A stretch of 64,000 bases of DNA from JBCBKU01 sp038521345. Its GTDB lineage: Bacteria > Pseudomonadota > Alphaproteobacteria > Rhodobacterales > Rhodobacteraceae. This document shows positions 7,885 to 18,237 of this stretch, piece by piece; position 1 is the first letter of the stretch, and every line of letters starts with the position of its first letter. Location: contig JBCBKU010000015.1 of assembly GCA_038521345.1 (NCBI GenBank), positions 16,194 to 80,193 on the forward strand. The letters run 5' to 3'. A program made the position numbers and the translations under genes. The notes beneath the pieces were generated by a model. That model did not search any database and was not told the origin of the DNA. It worked only from the letters and a program-made list of their open reading frames with translations.

Positions 7885-8631
7885 TTACGAGTAGAGGATG
7901 CCGCCGCCGTAGTAGGCCGCGACCTTCTCTTCCTCGAGTTTGGTGATGGTGTCCCGGCCCTTGAGTTGCGGGGCGCCGTTGAAGTCTTTGGCATTCAACG
8001 TCCAGACATCGACCCACTTGTCTTTGATCTTGGCAAAGGTAAGCGGCACGAGACGGCTGCCCGACCCCCATTCCGACTCGAGATCATATTGCAGGTAGCG
8101 GACTTCGTGCTCGGACGGGTCGATCCACATCTCGCTGACATGGCCGATGACCTGATCGTCTTTTGAGAGAACCGGCAAGCCGCGAGGATCGCGCCCGGCC
8201 GAAACGAAAAAGCCTTCTTGGTCCGACATCGGCTGGATCTTGGCATGCCCATGCGCATCGAGCTCCGGCTCGTCCTTGCGCGGAGCCCAAGCGGCCGGAC
8301 CCACGCCATCAGCGAGCGGATCGCCGGTGGGCGCATGCGGGAACCCTTCCGAAGCAGCAGTCCGCGCGAGCGCAAGCGAGTCGCGATCGCCACGGGCGCC
8401 CGAAGGTACGGTTAGCTCTCCGCGACCGTCGCGAAGGTGAAATGTCTTATCCGATGGCAGGGCGAACGGGCCTTGGTTGGCCGCAGGGTTCCCGTCTTCG
8501 TCTTCAAGCGGGTAACCCTCGCGCATGTTCTCTGTCTGCAGATAGTAGACAAGGCCCGCGAAGAAGAGCCAAAAGCCCCAGATGGCCACACTGGCCAGAT
8601 CAACGTTTCCAAAAAATTCGACACCGACCAT
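7885..8631 (-). CDS. puhA: Photosynthetic reaction centre H subunit
   Basis: PuhA (248 residues) caps the cytoplasmic face of the L-M core and guides proton delivery to QB. One N-terminal span (about residues 12-30, AIWGFWLFFAGLVYYLQTEN) leads to a cytoplasmic PRC-barrel-like domain with the family DPRGLPVLSKDDQVIGHVSEM stretch. Length fits the family. It follows lhaA by 20 bases, as in Rhodobacter, where puhA expression partly depends on read-through from bch genes. Confidence 0.97.
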   Translation of the reverse strand: MVGVEFFGNVDLASVAIWGFWLFFAGLVYYLQTENMREGYPLEDEDGNPAANQGPFALPSDKTFHLRDGRGELTVPSGARGDRDSLALARTAASEGFPHAPTGDPLADGVGPAAWAPRKDEPELDAHGHAKIQPMSDQEGFFVSAGRDPRGLPVLSKDDQVIGHVSEMWIDPSEHEVRYLQYDLESEWGSGSRLVPLTFAKIKDKWVDVWTLNAKDFNGAPQLKGRDTITKLEEEKVAAYYGGGILYS

Positions 8632-8651
8632 GGCGTAGTCCTCCTTGTTGG

Positions 8652-10094
8652 TCAGGTCGGAAGGTCGGCAAGCCCGATCTTGCCGCCCTCCGTTGGGTGA
8701 GGTTGAGGTTTGAAGAAAGCGAGACGGACGAGGGGTCCCAGCGCGATCAACGTCGCGAAGAGCAATCCGATCTCGAGATGATAAACGACGGAATAACCGG
8801 TGGCTGGCACGGACAATGTGTCACCCAGAAGACCGTTTGCGGCGAGGCTGCCAACGCCATCGCGGATGGCCCCGCCGGTGAAAATGGCAAGGCCCGCCGC
8901 AGTGGCCTGCGCGGCGCCCCAGGCCCCGAGCGCAAGTCCACGGCCCGCCCGCGTACCCGTCGGAAGAATCATTGCGGCGGTAAGACCGGCGACCGCAAAG
9001 AGCCCGCCACCGAAACCGATTAGCGTTGCCCCGGCGAAAAACAGCGAGGGCGCTTGCATGGGGGCCGAAAAGATAACGAGCGAAAACGCGGTTATGCCCC
9101 AAAGGATCCCGCGCGAAGCCATCCGGTAGGGACTGAGGCCGCGGGCCAGCCACCGGGCAGCCAAGGCGAAGCCGGCCAACGCTCCACCGGCCCAGAGGCT
9201 CGTCAGAAGGGTGGTTGCGGAAACCGAAAGACCTAGGATCTCGCCGCCATAGGGCTCGAGCAGAACGTCCTGCATGTTGAAAGCGAGTGTTCCGAGGAAG
9301 ACGACAACCAGGAGCCGTCCGGCGTCCCCGCCGCCGGCATAGTCAGCCCATGCATCGCGGAATCGCGGGCTTGGCTCGGCCCGTTCCGCTTTGGACATCG
9401 GGCGAACTTGTTCCTGTTTCCAAAGTGCAATCACGTTCAGGATCAGTGTCATAAGCGCAGCGCCCTGCACGACCTGAACCAAACGGAGCGCGCTGAAATC
9501 CCGGAGAAGCCAGCCCACAACCACCGCCGAGACGCCCATGCCCACCAGGAACGCCACATATAGAAGCGCCACGACGCGCGGCCGCGTCTCGTCTGTGGCG
9601 CGGTCGGCGGCAAGCGCAAGGCCCGCAGTCTGGGTCATGTGCATGCCGAGCCCGGTCATTAGGAATGCAAGCGCAGCAAGCACCTCGCCAGCCCAGTCGG
9701 GACCAACGGCCTGGTCGCCCGACAGAACAAGCAGCGCCATCGGCATGACAGCCAGTCCACCCATTTGCCAGATCGAGCCGAACCAAAGATAGGGAAGGCG
9801 CTTCCACCCGATGGCCGACTTGTAGGTGTCGGACCGGAACCCGAGAAGTGCGCGGAACGGCGCGATCAGAACAGGCAGTGCGATCATCGTCGCGACGACG
9901 ATGGCCGGCACGGACAGTTCCACGATCATGACCCGATTGAGCGTTCCAAGAAGCATAACGGCGGCCATGCCGACCGAGACCTGAAAGAGAGACAACCGAA
10001 GCAGCTGGCCGAGCGGAAGGTCATCCGAGGCCGCGTCGGCAAACGGAATGAAGCGGCGCGAAAGGCCTTTTATCTGTGCGCGGGATACGATCAT
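8652..10094 (-). CDS. lhaA: LhaA, PucC/BCD-family LH1 assembly protein
   Basis: This 480-residue protein with about 12 membrane helices belongs to the PucC branch of the major facilitator superfamily. LhaA (ORF1696) promotes LH1 assembly, probably by handling bacteriochlorophyll. Recognisable blocks are RFIPFADAASDDLPL near the N-terminus and FRSDTYKSAIGWKRLPYLWFG in the first half. The ATG at 10094 is preferred because it overlaps the bchM stop as ATGA; an alternative Met lies six codons upstream. A related gene (orf428) lies elsewhere in the window. Confidence 0.92.
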   Translation of the reverse strand: MIVSRAQIKGLSRRFIPFADAASDDLPLGQLLRLSLFQVSVGMAAVMLLGTLNRVMIVELSVPAIVVATMIALPVLIAPFRALLGFRSDTYKSAIGWKRLPYLWFGSIWQMGGLAVMPMALLVLSGDQAVGPDWAGEVLAALAFLMTGLGMHMTQTAGLALAADRATDETRPRVVALLYVAFLVGMGVSAVVVGWLLRDFSALRLVQVVQGAALMTLILNVIALWKQEQVRPMSKAERAEPSPRFRDAWADYAGGGDAGRLLVVVFLGTLAFNMQDVLLEPYGGEILGLSVSATTLLTSLWAGGALAGFALAARWLARGLSPYRMASRGILWGITAFSLVIFSAPMQAPSLFFAGATLIGFGGGLFAVAGLTAAMILPTGTRAGRGLALGAWGAAQATAAGLAIFTGGAIRDGVGSLAANGLLGDTLSVPATGYSVVYHLEIGLLFATLIALGPLVRLAFFKPQPHPTEGGKIGLADLPT

Positions 10095-10747
10095 CGCCGC
10101 GCCTCCAGACAATCCGAAATGTAAAACCCCCGGGATATTCGCGTGATATGGGTGACACCGGGCAGACGTCGGTGATCCTGCGGGACCATTGTCGGCGACC
10201 GGTCAGCGCGTGGGAAGAGCCGACCCGCATACCACATGGCGGCAAGGGCCGGTGTCTTGGGCGGCACCGTGAAGACGATCTGCGGCGCCGCGTCCCGGAA
10301 ATGCTCAAGCGCCGAGATCAGATCTGGGCGGGCATAGTAAATCAGGCTATCCATCGCCAGGACGGCGTCAAACGCCCCTCGCGGGCTCAGCATGTCGCCA
10401 ACTGCGAATGTGACGCGGTGTCGAAGGGGGGCGGGCAGCCGCGCCTCGGCCACCCCGATCAACTGAGGCGAGATATCGACCGCCGTAACATCGGCGCCCC
10501 TCTCGGCAAGGGCAATGGCCATTTGCCCGGCGCCGCAGCCTGCATCAAGAACCCGCATGCCGGTCAGGTCATCGGGCAGGCGGCCAAGCATCTCGGCGCG
10601 CATCGCGTCTCGGCCTTCGCGAACGGTCTGGCGGACCCGGCTGACCGGTTCATCGGACGTCAGGCGTGCCCAGGTCGCCGTCGCGGTCCGGTCGAAGTAG
10701 CCTTCTACGCGGTTACGCGTGGCATCATATGTGGCCGTGCCCACCAT
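10091..10747 (-). CDS. bchM: Mg-protoporphyrin IX O-methyltransferase
   Basis: BchM transfers a methyl group from S-adenosylmethionine to Mg-protoporphyrin IX, between the chelatase and cyclase steps. The 218-residue product has the SAM-binding glycine-rich loop RVLDAGCGAGQ at residues 65-75 and a second motif ADVTAVDISPQL. Its start codon abuts the bchL stop (shared base at 10747) and its stop overlaps lhaA, so the three are probably translated in a coupled way. Confidence 0.96.
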   Translation of the reverse strand: MVGTATYDATRNRVEGYFDRTATATWARLTSDEPVSRVRQTVREGRDAMRAEMLGRLPDDLTGMRVLDAGCGAGQMAIALAERGADVTAVDISPQLIGVAEARLPAPLRHRVTFAVGDMLSPRGAFDAVLAMDSLIYYARPDLISALEHFRDAAPQIVFTVPPKTPALAAMWYAGRLFPRADRSPTMVPQDHRRLPGVTHITRISRGFYISDCLEARR

Positions 10748-11706
10748 CAGTCAAAGCCCAGCAACTCGAAGATTTCACGGTCCGGAAGCGGTGCTGGGGC
10801 CAAGGGCTCGGTCCCACGCCACAATGTTTCGGCCAGCCTCACATATTCCGCGCGAGCCATGACGATGTCTTCGTCGTCCGGCATCTCGAACAGAGTTTTC
10901 TTCTTGAGGCGGCTCCGGCGGATCGCATCGATATCCGGCATGTGCGCGATCCGGCGGAAACCCACGGTTTCGCAGAACCGATCCACCTCGTCCGTGTCCT
11001 TCGAACGGTTGGCCACACAACCTGCCAGCCGGACATTGTAATTCTTCGACTTGGCCTGTACCGCCGCGATGATCCGGTTCATCGCATAGATGGAATCAAA
11101 GTCGTTTGCGGTCACAATCACCGCGCGGTCGGCGTGCTGAAGCGGCGCTGCGAATCCGCCACATACGACATCTCCCAGAACGTCGAAGATCACGACATCG
11201 GTATCGTCCAGCATGTGGTGCTGCTTCAGAAGCTTCACCGTCTGGCCAACCACATAACCGCCACAGCCCGTACCGGCCGGAGGTCCGCCCGCCTCGACAC
11301 AATGCACACCGTTGAACCCTTCCGTTACGAAGTCTTCGGGGCGGAGTTCCTCGGCGTGGAAATCGACCTCTTTCAGAATGTCGATCACGGTTGGCTGCAG
11401 ATGCCCGGTCAACGTGAAAGTGCTGTCGTGCTTCGGGTCGCAGCCAATTTGAAGCACGCGTTTACCAAGGGTCGAAAAGGCGACCGACAGATTGGACGAC
11501 GTCGTCGACTTTCCGATCCCGCCTTTGCCGTAGACCGAAAACACTTTCGCGCCTTCGATCTTCATCCCGGCATCCTGATGCACCTGGACCGATCCCTCTC
11601 CGTCCTCGCCTTTGAGAACGGGCGGCGCCGCGCGGCGGGCAAGCCCTTCGGCCTCGCGTGCATTGGCACGGGCCGCCGGCGGGTGTTTGGCGTCAAGCGG
11701 GCTCAT
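10747..11706 (-). CDS. bchL: Dark-operative protochlorophyllide reductase, iron protein BchL
   Basis: BchL is the NifH-like ATPase that passes electrons to BchN-BchB for light-independent reduction of protochlorophyllide. The P-loop YGKGGIGKST spans about residues 59-68. The two cysteines that hold the [4Fe-4S] cluster between subunits are C148 (GTGCGG) and C182 (DVVCGG). The N-terminal extension of about 48 residues ahead of the NifH core is typical of BchL. The 319-residue length is normal. A 139-base spacer without a gene separates it from bchH. Confidence 0.97.
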   Translation of the reverse strand: MSPLDAKHPPAARANAREAEGLARRAAPPVLKGEDGEGSVQVHQDAGMKIEGAKVFSVYGKGGIGKSTTSSNLSVAFSTLGKRVLQIGCDPKHDSTFTLTGHLQPTVIDILKEVDFHAEELRPEDFVTEGFNGVHCVEAGGPPAGTGCGGYVVGQTVKLLKQHHMLDDTDVVIFDVLGDVVCGGFAAPLQHADRAVIVTANDFDSIYAMNRIIAAVQAKSKNYNVRLAGCVANRSKDTDEVDRFCETVGFRRIAHMPDIDAIRRSRLKKKTLFEMPDDEDIVMARAEYVRLAETLWRGTEPLAPAPLPDREIFELLGFD

Positions 11707-11845
11707 TACACCAGTCCTTCATCGTGGAGAAAAATACGTCGGAGGCGCGGGTGCAGTGCCCCCGCGCGCGTTGATGCCGACGGCGGCGATACCGGATGTG
11801 ATCCCGAGGGTGCAGCCGGCCCGGCGGATATTCTGCGTATGGAAT

Positions 11846-14800
11846 TCATTCCGCCGCGATCCCTTCGATCCGGTCTTCGAGTTCGTCCGCCGCGTTCTGA
11901 AGAGCGGCAAGCGTCGCGGCATCCGGCTCCCAATATGCGCGGTCCGACGCTTCGAGCAGCCGGTTCGCCATCCGCGAGGACGCTTCGGGGTTCAGGCTGG
12001 CCAGCCGACTGCGCATAGCCTCGTCCAATACGAAGGTCTCTGAGATGCGCTGGTAGACCCAGGGATCCACCTGGCCTGTGGTTGCGGACCATCCCATCGT
12101 GTTGGTTACATGCGCTTCGATCTGGCGCACGCCTTCGCGGCCATGGGTCAGAAGGCTTTCGAAGAATTTCGGATTCAGGCTGCGCGTGCGGGTCTCGAGC
12201 GCGACCTGATCGCGAAGCGTACGAACCTTGGCGGCACCTCGTGTCTGGTCGCCGATATAGATGGCGGCATCCTGCCCCTTGGCACGTTTGACAGCGCGGG
12301 CGATCCCGCCAAGCGTATCAAAGTAATGGTCGACACTCGTGACCCCGAGCTCGACGGATTCGAGGTTCTGATAGGCAATATCCACATCGCGAAGTGTTCG
12401 CTGCAAAAGCGCAGCATTCGCCTCGGCCTTGCCGTTGCGGCCGTACGCAAAGGATTTTCGGCTTTCGTACGCGTCAGCAAGGTCGTCCTCGTCCCCAAAG
12501 GCCGAGCTGTCGACAAGGGCGTTAACATTCGAGCCATAGGCGCCTTCGGCATTCGAGAACACGCGCAAAGCCGCGGTCTCGAGATCGCATCCCATGGCCT
12601 CGGCATGGGCCAGCGCATGGGCGCGCACAAAGTTCTGGTGCAGCGGTTCGTCGGCCGCGGCCGCCTTCCACGCGGCTTCGGCCAGCATGCGAGTCTGCAG
12701 GGGCAGAAGATCGCGGAAAATACCGGACAACGTCATGACGACATCGATCCGAGGGCGCTGTAATTCCGCAAGCGGAACAAGATCCGCCCCTGCGAGGCGG
12801 CCATACCCGTCAAAGCGCGGGACGGCCCCGATCAACGCCATGGCCTGCGCGATGGGCCCGCCATCGGACTTAATGTTGTCCGAACCCCAGAGAACCATGG
12901 CCACGCTGCGCGGCAACGTGGCGTGAGTGGCCAGCAGCAAGTCAGCTTGACGGGCGCCTTCTGACATCGCGAAGGCGGTCGGCATTCGGAACGGATCAAA
13001 GGCGTGGATGTTGCGTCCCGTCGGCAGGATCTCCGGCGATCGGATCAGATCGCCGCCGGGGACGGGGGCCACGAAGCCACCCTGCAAGGCATGCAGTAGG
13101 GCTGTAAGTTCGTCGTTCGTTGCAAGCGCCGCAGCCACGCGCGACCGTGTTTCCGGATCGGATTCGGCCATCACGGCCAGATGCTCTTCGCGCTGGGCAT
13201 CGGACAACGGGCGCCCGAGCACGTGCAATCCGTCTGGAATAAGCGCCTCTTCCGTCTCGAGAAGTGCGCGCCAGAGATCGTCTGGATTGGCACCATCCAT
13301 GTCGACGGCGGCAGCCTGATCGCCGATCAACTCGGCGAGGCTCGCGCGCTCGGCCGAGGACGGATCCATGCCGCGCCAGCGAGTCAGGCTGTCTTTCAGA
13401 TCAAGAAGACCCTTATACAGCCCCGCCGACGCGAGCGGTGGGGTGAGGTGGGTAACCGTCACCGCGTTCGATCGGCGCTTGGCAAGTGTCGCCTCCGAGG
13501 GGTTGTTGGCGGCATAAAGGTAAACATTGGGGAGATCCCCGATCAGGCGGTCCGGCCAATCAGACGCACCAAGTCCGGCCTGTTTACCGGGCATGAATTC
13601 CAATGCCCCGTGCATGCCAAAATGCAGGATTGCATCGGCCCCGAGAGTGTTGCGAAGCCAGAGATAGAACTGCGCGAAGGCATGGGTGGGTGCGAAGCCC
13701 CTTTCGAACAAGAGGCGCATAGGATCGCCTTCCCATCCGAAGGCGGGCTGGACGCCGACAAAGACTTTGCCAAAGTGCTGGCCCAGCACGAAAACACCGC
13801 GCCCATCGGACTGGATCTTGCCCGGGGCGGGTCCCCAGACCGCCTCGATCTCGTCTAGCCACGGGGTGCCATCCACGATGCTATCGGCACTCACGTGGGC
13901 AGCTACATGCGCCTCTTGCCCGTATTGGGACGCATTGCCTTCAAGGATCGCGGCGCGAAGCGCCTCGACACTATCTGGCGGTTCAAGATCATAACCGTCC
14001 CGCGCCAGCGCGTGGAGCGTGTTGAAAAGGCTTTCGAAAACCGAAAGGTATGCGGCCGTACCCACAGCCCCGGCATTCGGGGGAAAACCGTACAGCACGA
14101 TGGCCAGTGTTGTTTCGCGGTTTGCTGCGCGGCGAAGGCGTGCGAGGCGCTCAACCTTCTCCGTCAGCCGCTCTATCCGTTCCGGACAGGGCGCCATCGC
14201 CCGGGCTTGGGTTGTTCCCGGGCAAGCGCGCGCGCAGCCCTTGCAGCCACTCTCGCCATGGCGGCCAGCGAAAACAGTGGGATTGGTGGCGCCGTCGATC
14301 TCCGGCAGGGCGACCAGCATCGTGGTCTCGACCGGGCCCAGACCGCCAGATGACGCCGCCCATTGGCCAAGCGTCTGAAACTCGAGCGGGTGGGCCGCGA
14401 CATAAGGCACATCAAGGGCGGAAAGAACATCGACCGCCGCGTCGCTGTCATTGTAGGCAGGACCGCCGACGAGCGAGAAACCGGTCAGCGAGACAAGCGC
14501 GTCGATCTGACCGGTGTGATAGGCGCTGATCGCGGGTCGCCCATCAAGACCGCCGGCAAAAGCCGGTAGCACGCGTATGCCGCGCGCTTCGAAGGCGTGG
14601 ATGACCGCATCGTAGTGGGCGGTGTCCGAGGCAAGCACGTAAGACCGCATCAAAAGCAGTCCGACTGTTGCCACGGGGTCCGCAGGACCGGGAAGCGCGC
14701 CGGAATCGATTGTGATCCGTTGGCCCGGCAGGTCCGGGTGATAGAGACCCACTTCCGGATAGTCGATGGGGGCGGCGGCGTCGCGCCCCCGCCATGCAGA

Positions 14801-15394
14801 ATCATGGGCGTAGCGCGAGACGAGAAAACGGACCATGGCTTCGACATTGTCGTCCGACCCGCCCAGCCAATACTGCATTGTCAGGAACCATGCGCGCAGG
14901 TCCTGCGCCTTGCCGGGGATGTATCGAAGGATCTTCGGAATCCGGCGGAGCAGTTTCATCTGCTTCTCGCCGGAATTCGCGCTGGGACCCTTCGAACCCC
15001 GCAGCTTCTTCAGAAGCCGTACGGCGGTCGAGGCCGGCTTGGCCATGTCGAGATCGCCCATCCGGGTCAGCCGCACGACCTGACTGTCGGCGATGATGCC
15101 GACCAAGGCATCGCAGGCGTCGCGGCGTGCTTCGAGCGCGGGGAGGATTGCCTGAACGTGTTCTTCGAGGAAGAGAAGGTTCGCGATCACGATATCCGCA
15201 TGCGCTACAGCATCCCGGGCCGCGTCGAGCTGTGCTGGATCCTCGGCCCAAGCAGCAGCGGCGTGGACGCTGACAGTGAGGCCGGGAAAGTCATCGGCAA
15301 GCCGCTCAGACACACGCGCCGCCGGACCCGCAGCATGCGCATCCAACGTGACAATCACCACGCGATAACCGGTTATGTGCCCGTCATCGCGCAT
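11846..15394 (-). CDS. bchH: Magnesium chelatase subunit H
   Basis: BchH (1182 residues) is the large porphyrin-binding subunit that, with BchI and BchD, inserts magnesium into protoporphyrin IX at the branch point between haem and bacteriochlorophyll. Family blocks such as YGFPPNAGAVGTAAYL, HFGMHGALEFMPGKQAGLG and DLPNVYLYAANNPSEA are visible through the middle. Length is usual for the CobN/BchH family. Its start overlaps the end of bchB by 11 bases. Confidence 0.97.
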   Translation of the reverse strand: MRDDGHITGYRVVIVTLDAHAAGPAARVSERLADDFPGLTVSVHAAAAWAEDPAQLDAARDAVAHADIVIANLLFLEEHVQAILPALEARRDACDALVGIIADSQVVRLTRMGDLDMAKPASTAVRLLKKLRGSKGPSANSGEKQMKLLRRIPKILRYIPGKAQDLRAWFLTMQYWLGGSDDNVEAMVRFLVSRYAHDSAWRGRDAAAPIDYPEVGLYHPDLPGQRITIDSGALPGPADPVATVGLLLMRSYVLASDTAHYDAVIHAFEARGIRVLPAFAGGLDGRPAISAYHTGQIDALVSLTGFSLVGGPAYNDSDAAVDVLSALDVPYVAAHPLEFQTLGQWAASSGGLGPVETTMLVALPEIDGATNPTVFAGRHGESGCKGCARACPGTTQARAMAPCPERIERLTEKVERLARLRRAANRETTLAIVLYGFPPNAGAVGTAAYLSVFESLFNTLHALARDGYDLEPPDSVEALRAAILEGNASQYGQEAHVAAHVSADSIVDGTPWLDEIEAVWGPAPGKIQSDGRGVFVLGQHFGKVFVGVQPAFGWEGDPMRLLFERGFAPTHAFAQFYLWLRNTLGADAILHFGMHGALEFMPGKQAGLGASDWPDRLIGDLPNVYLYAANNPSEATLAKRRSNAVTVTHLTPPLASAGLYKGLLDLKDSLTRWRGMDPSSAERASLAELIGDQAAAVDMDGANPDDLWRALLETEEALIPDGLHVLGRPLSDAQREEHLAVMAESDPETRSRVAAALATNDELTALLHALQGGFVAPVPGGDLIRSPEILPTGRNIHAFDPFRMPTAFAMSEGARQADLLLATHATLPRSVAMVLWGSDNIKSDGGPIAQAMALIGAVPRFDGYGRLAGADLVPLAELQRPRIDVVMTLSGIFRDLLPLQTRMLAEAAWKAAAADEPLHQNFVRAHALAHAEAMGCDLETAALRVFSNAEGAYGSNVNALVDSSAFGDEDDLADAYESRKSFAYGRNGKAEANAALLQRTLRDVDIAYQNLESVELGVTSVDHYFDTLGGIARAVKRAKGQDAAIYIGDQTRGAAKVRTLRDQVALETRTRSLNPKFFESLLTHGREGVRQIEAHVTNTMGWSATTGQVDPWVYQRISETFVLDEAMRSRLASLNPEASSRMANRLLEASDRAYWEPDAATLAALQNAADELEDRIEGIAAE

Positions 15395-16922
15395 AGTGGG
15401 CCTTGGCCTCGTATAGGGTGTCTACGCTGATCTCGAAGACGCCGCGTTCGGTCGCGAATGCCTCGGTGTTTCGCTTGGCTTTTCCGCGCACGAAGAAGGG
15501 AATCTTCTTCAGTTCGCGTTCGGCGTCGGCAAGCCATATCACGTTGGAAGGGAGCCCGTCCCCGGTAGGCGTCGCCCCGCCCTCAACCGGTACAGAGCGG
15601 AGCTCCGTGGGCGCGCCGCCACCGTGATGCGATGGGCCGGCGGCATCGGAAAACTCGAAATCCTCGCGGAACATGGTGAGCAGGTGTTCTTCCAGCCCCA
15701 TGACGAGTGGGTGCACGAAGGTGTCGAAGAGCACATTCGCCCCTTCGATCCCCATCACCGGCGAATAGCGCGCCGGATAGTCTTGGACATGGACGGGGGC
15801 CGAGATTACGGCGCAGGGAATGCCAAGGCGCTTGCCGATATGGCGTTCCATCTGAGTCCCGAGGATCATCTCGGGCGCGACATCAGCGATGGCGCGTTCC
15901 ACCTCAAGGTAGTCGTCGCTAATCAGCGGTTCGACTCCATACTCTTTTGCCATCGCGCGGAGGGGACGCGCGAATTCGCGGTTGTAGCAGCCAAGTCCGG
16001 CGACTTCGAACCCCATCTCGTCCCGCGCGATCCGGGCGGCAGCCATGGCGTGGGTCGCATCGCCGAAGATAAAAACGCGCTTACCAGTGAGATAGGTGGA
16101 ATCGACTGAAGCCGAGTACCAGGGCAGACGCAATCGGGACATGTCGAGAGGTTCGGAAATGCCGGTGATCGCACGGATCTCGTCAACAAAGTCGCGCGTG
16201 GCACCCACGCCAATCGGCACGGTCTTTGTATAGGGGATGCCGTGTTCGCGCTCGAGGTGGCGCGCAGCCGTCTCGCCGGTCTCGGGGTATAGAAGCACGT
16301 TCAGATGCGCCGCTGGGAGGCGGGCGATGTCAGCGGGCGTGGCGCCCATAGGTGCCGTGACGTTCACGCCAATTCCAAGATCCTCAAGGAGCCGTGTAAT
16401 CTCGGTGACGTCGTCACGGTGGCGGAAGCCAAGGCCCGTCGCTCCGAGCAGGTTCGCCGTGGTTCGGTCCGTCTTTGTCTGCGGACGGGCGAGGGCGCGG
16501 ACAATCTGGAAGAACGTCTCGTCGGCGCCGAAATTCTCTTTCCGCTGGTAAGACGGGAGCTCAAGCGGGATGACCGGGATCGGCAGGCCCATCGTCTCGG
16601 CGAGACCGCCTGGATCGTCCTGGATCAGTTCAGCGGTACATGATGCGCCGACAATCATGGCCTCCGGGCGGAACCGGTCATAGGCATCCGTTGCAGCGCG
16701 CTTGAAAAGACCCGCTGTGTCGGCGCCAAGATCACGGGCCTGGAACGTTGTATAGGTCACCGGTGGGCGGTGATTGCGCCGCTCGATCATCGTAAAGAGC
16801 AGGTCGGCATATGTGTCGCCCTGAGGCGCGTGGAGCACGTAGTGAAGGCCCTTCATGCCCGTGGCCACGCGCATGGCACCCACGTGGGGCGGGCCTTCGT
16901 ACGTCCAGACCGAGAGCTTCAT
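15384..16922 (-). CDS. bchB: Dark-operative protochlorophyllide reductase subunit BchB
   Basis: BchB pairs with BchN in the NifDK-like catalytic heterotetramer. From the chosen ATG (16922, MKLSVWTYEGPPH) it has 512 residues, the usual size; a longer open frame upstream lies inside bchN and is not credible. Asp36 (HAPQGDTYAD) is present, the unusual aspartate ligand of the [4Fe-4S] NB-cluster. The C-terminal part from about residue 455 (RELKKIPFFVRGKAKRNTE) matches the chlorophyllide-reductase C-terminal domain. Confidence 0.96.
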   Translation of the reverse strand: MKLSVWTYEGPPHVGAMRVATGMKGLHYVLHAPQGDTYADLLFTMIERRNHRPPVTYTTFQARDLGADTAGLFKRAATDAYDRFRPEAMIVGASCTAELIQDDPGGLAETMGLPIPVIPLELPSYQRKENFGADETFFQIVRALARPQTKTDRTTANLLGATGLGFRHRDDVTEITRLLEDLGIGVNVTAPMGATPADIARLPAAHLNVLLYPETGETAARHLEREHGIPYTKTVPIGVGATRDFVDEIRAITGISEPLDMSRLRLPWYSASVDSTYLTGKRVFIFGDATHAMAAARIARDEMGFEVAGLGCYNREFARPLRAMAKEYGVEPLISDDYLEVERAIADVAPEMILGTQMERHIGKRLGIPCAVISAPVHVQDYPARYSPVMGIEGANVLFDTFVHPLVMGLEEHLLTMFREDFEFSDAAGPSHHGGGAPTELRSVPVEGGATPTGDGLPSNVIWLADAERELKKIPFFVRGKAKRNTEAFATERGVFEISVDTLYEAKAHYAR

Positions 16923-16965
16923 GGCCGCCCTCCGGGTCTGAGTATTCGAACCAAGGTGAAACGGA

Positions 16966-18237
16966 TCATTCCGCCGCCTCCAGCCGGAGGGCCGCCTTGC
17001 GGCGGAGGGGGCGGGCAAAGAGCTCGGCCAGGTCGCTCGCCTGTTCATAAAAATGAACCGGCGTGAAAACCAGCTCGATTGCCCACTTTGTTGCGAGCCC
17101 CTCGGCCTCGAGCGGGTTGGCGAGGCCAAGGCCGCAGACGGTAAGGTCGGGCCGGGCGGCGCGAAGGCGGTCGAGCTGTTTCTCGACATCCTGACCTTCG
17201 GACACTGTCGGACCGGCGGCGAGGCGGGAAAGGTCGGGACCCAGGATGGCGCGGTGCAGGAACGGCGTTCCAATCTCCAGCGGCGTCATCCCGCATTCCT
17301 CGGCAAGAAACCGGGCAAGCGGGATCTCGAGCTGGCTGTCGGGCAAGAAGGTCACGGTCTTGCCGCGCAGCGCCTCTGCGCGGGCGGCGACCGCTTTGGC
17401 GGCGCGGGCGCGGGGCGCGGCGGTGACACTTTCGAACTGCTCTTCGGGGATGCCGAACGCGTCCGCAACTGCGCGGAGCCAGGCGGTTGTGCCGGCTTCG
17501 CCGAACGGCATCGGCGCTTCAATCGGGGTGGCGCCGCGCTTGGTCAGCGCCGCATAGGTATCACCAAGAAACGGTTGCGTGAGCGCGAAGAGGGTGTCGG
17601 GGCCAACGGCGGGATCCTCGGCGGCGCGGCGACCGGGCAGCACGCGCACGGGCCCAATACCAAGAGCATCAAGAAGGCCACGCATCTGGTCTTCGACCAC
17701 GTCGGGCAGCGCTCCGACGACAAGCAGTTCACGGCCCTCCGCCGTTGGCAGGACGGGAACCATCGCGGCAAGGCACGCATCTTCGCCCTGTGTAAACGTA
17801 GTCTCAATTCCGCTGCCGGAGTAATTCAGCACCCGGACATGGGGAGCATGTCGCGCCGAAAGCCGTTCGGCGGCACGTGCGAGGTCGAGCTTGATCACTT
17901 CGGACGGGCAGGAACCCACCAGAAACAACTGACGAATATCGGGGCGGCGATCCAGCAGTCTTTCGACTTCGCGGTCGAGTTCGTCATTGGCGTCGGCAAG
18001 ACCTGCGAGGTCCTTTTCTTCGAGGATCGCAGTACCAAAGCGCGGCTCGGCGAAAATCATCACGCCAGCGGCGGATTGCAGAAGATGCGCACAGGTGCGC
18101 GATCCCACGACAAGGAAGAAAGCGTCCTGCATCTTGCGATGAAGCCAGATGATCCCGGTGAGGCCGCAGAAAACCTCGTGCTGGCCCCGTTCCCGAAGCA
18201 CGGGCGCATCGCTGCAAGAGGCCATGGGCACCGTCAT
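16966..18237 (-). CDS. bchN: Dark-operative protochlorophyllide reductase subunit BchN
   Basis: This 423-residue subunit supplies three cysteines to the NB-cluster: C24 (EVFCGLT), C49 (SRTCAHL) and C110 (VGSCPSE), all present. It forms the substrate pocket with BchB. The start overlaps the bchF stop by four bases (ATGA), and bchB starts 43 bases downstream. Length and motif spacing are normal. Confidence 0.97.
   Translation of the reverse strand: MTVPMASCSDAPVLRERGQHEVFCGLTGIIWLHRKMQDAFFLVVGSRTCAHLLQSAAGVMIFAEPRFGTAILEEKDLAGLADANDELDREVERLLDRRPDIRQLFLVGSCPSEVIKLDLARAAERLSARHAPHVRVLNYSGSGIETTFTQGEDACLAAMVPVLPTAEGRELLVVGALPDVVEDQMRGLLDALGIGPVRVLPGRRAAEDPAVGPDTLFALTQPFLGDTYAALTKRGATPIEAPMPFGEAGTTAWLRAVADAFGIPEEQFESVTAAPRARAAKAVAARAEALRGKTVTFLPDSQLEIPLARFLAEECGMTPLEIGTPFLHRAILGPDLSRLAAGPTVSEGQDVEKQLDRLRAARPDLTVCGLGLANPLEAEGLATKWAIELVFTPVHFYEQASDLAELFARPLRRKAALRLEAAE

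Noticed and set aside
10666..12018. A 450-codon plus-strand open frame opposite bchL and the end of bchH
   Set aside because: It lies antisense to conserved genes, has no family features and spans two of them; open frames of this length are expected at this GC content.
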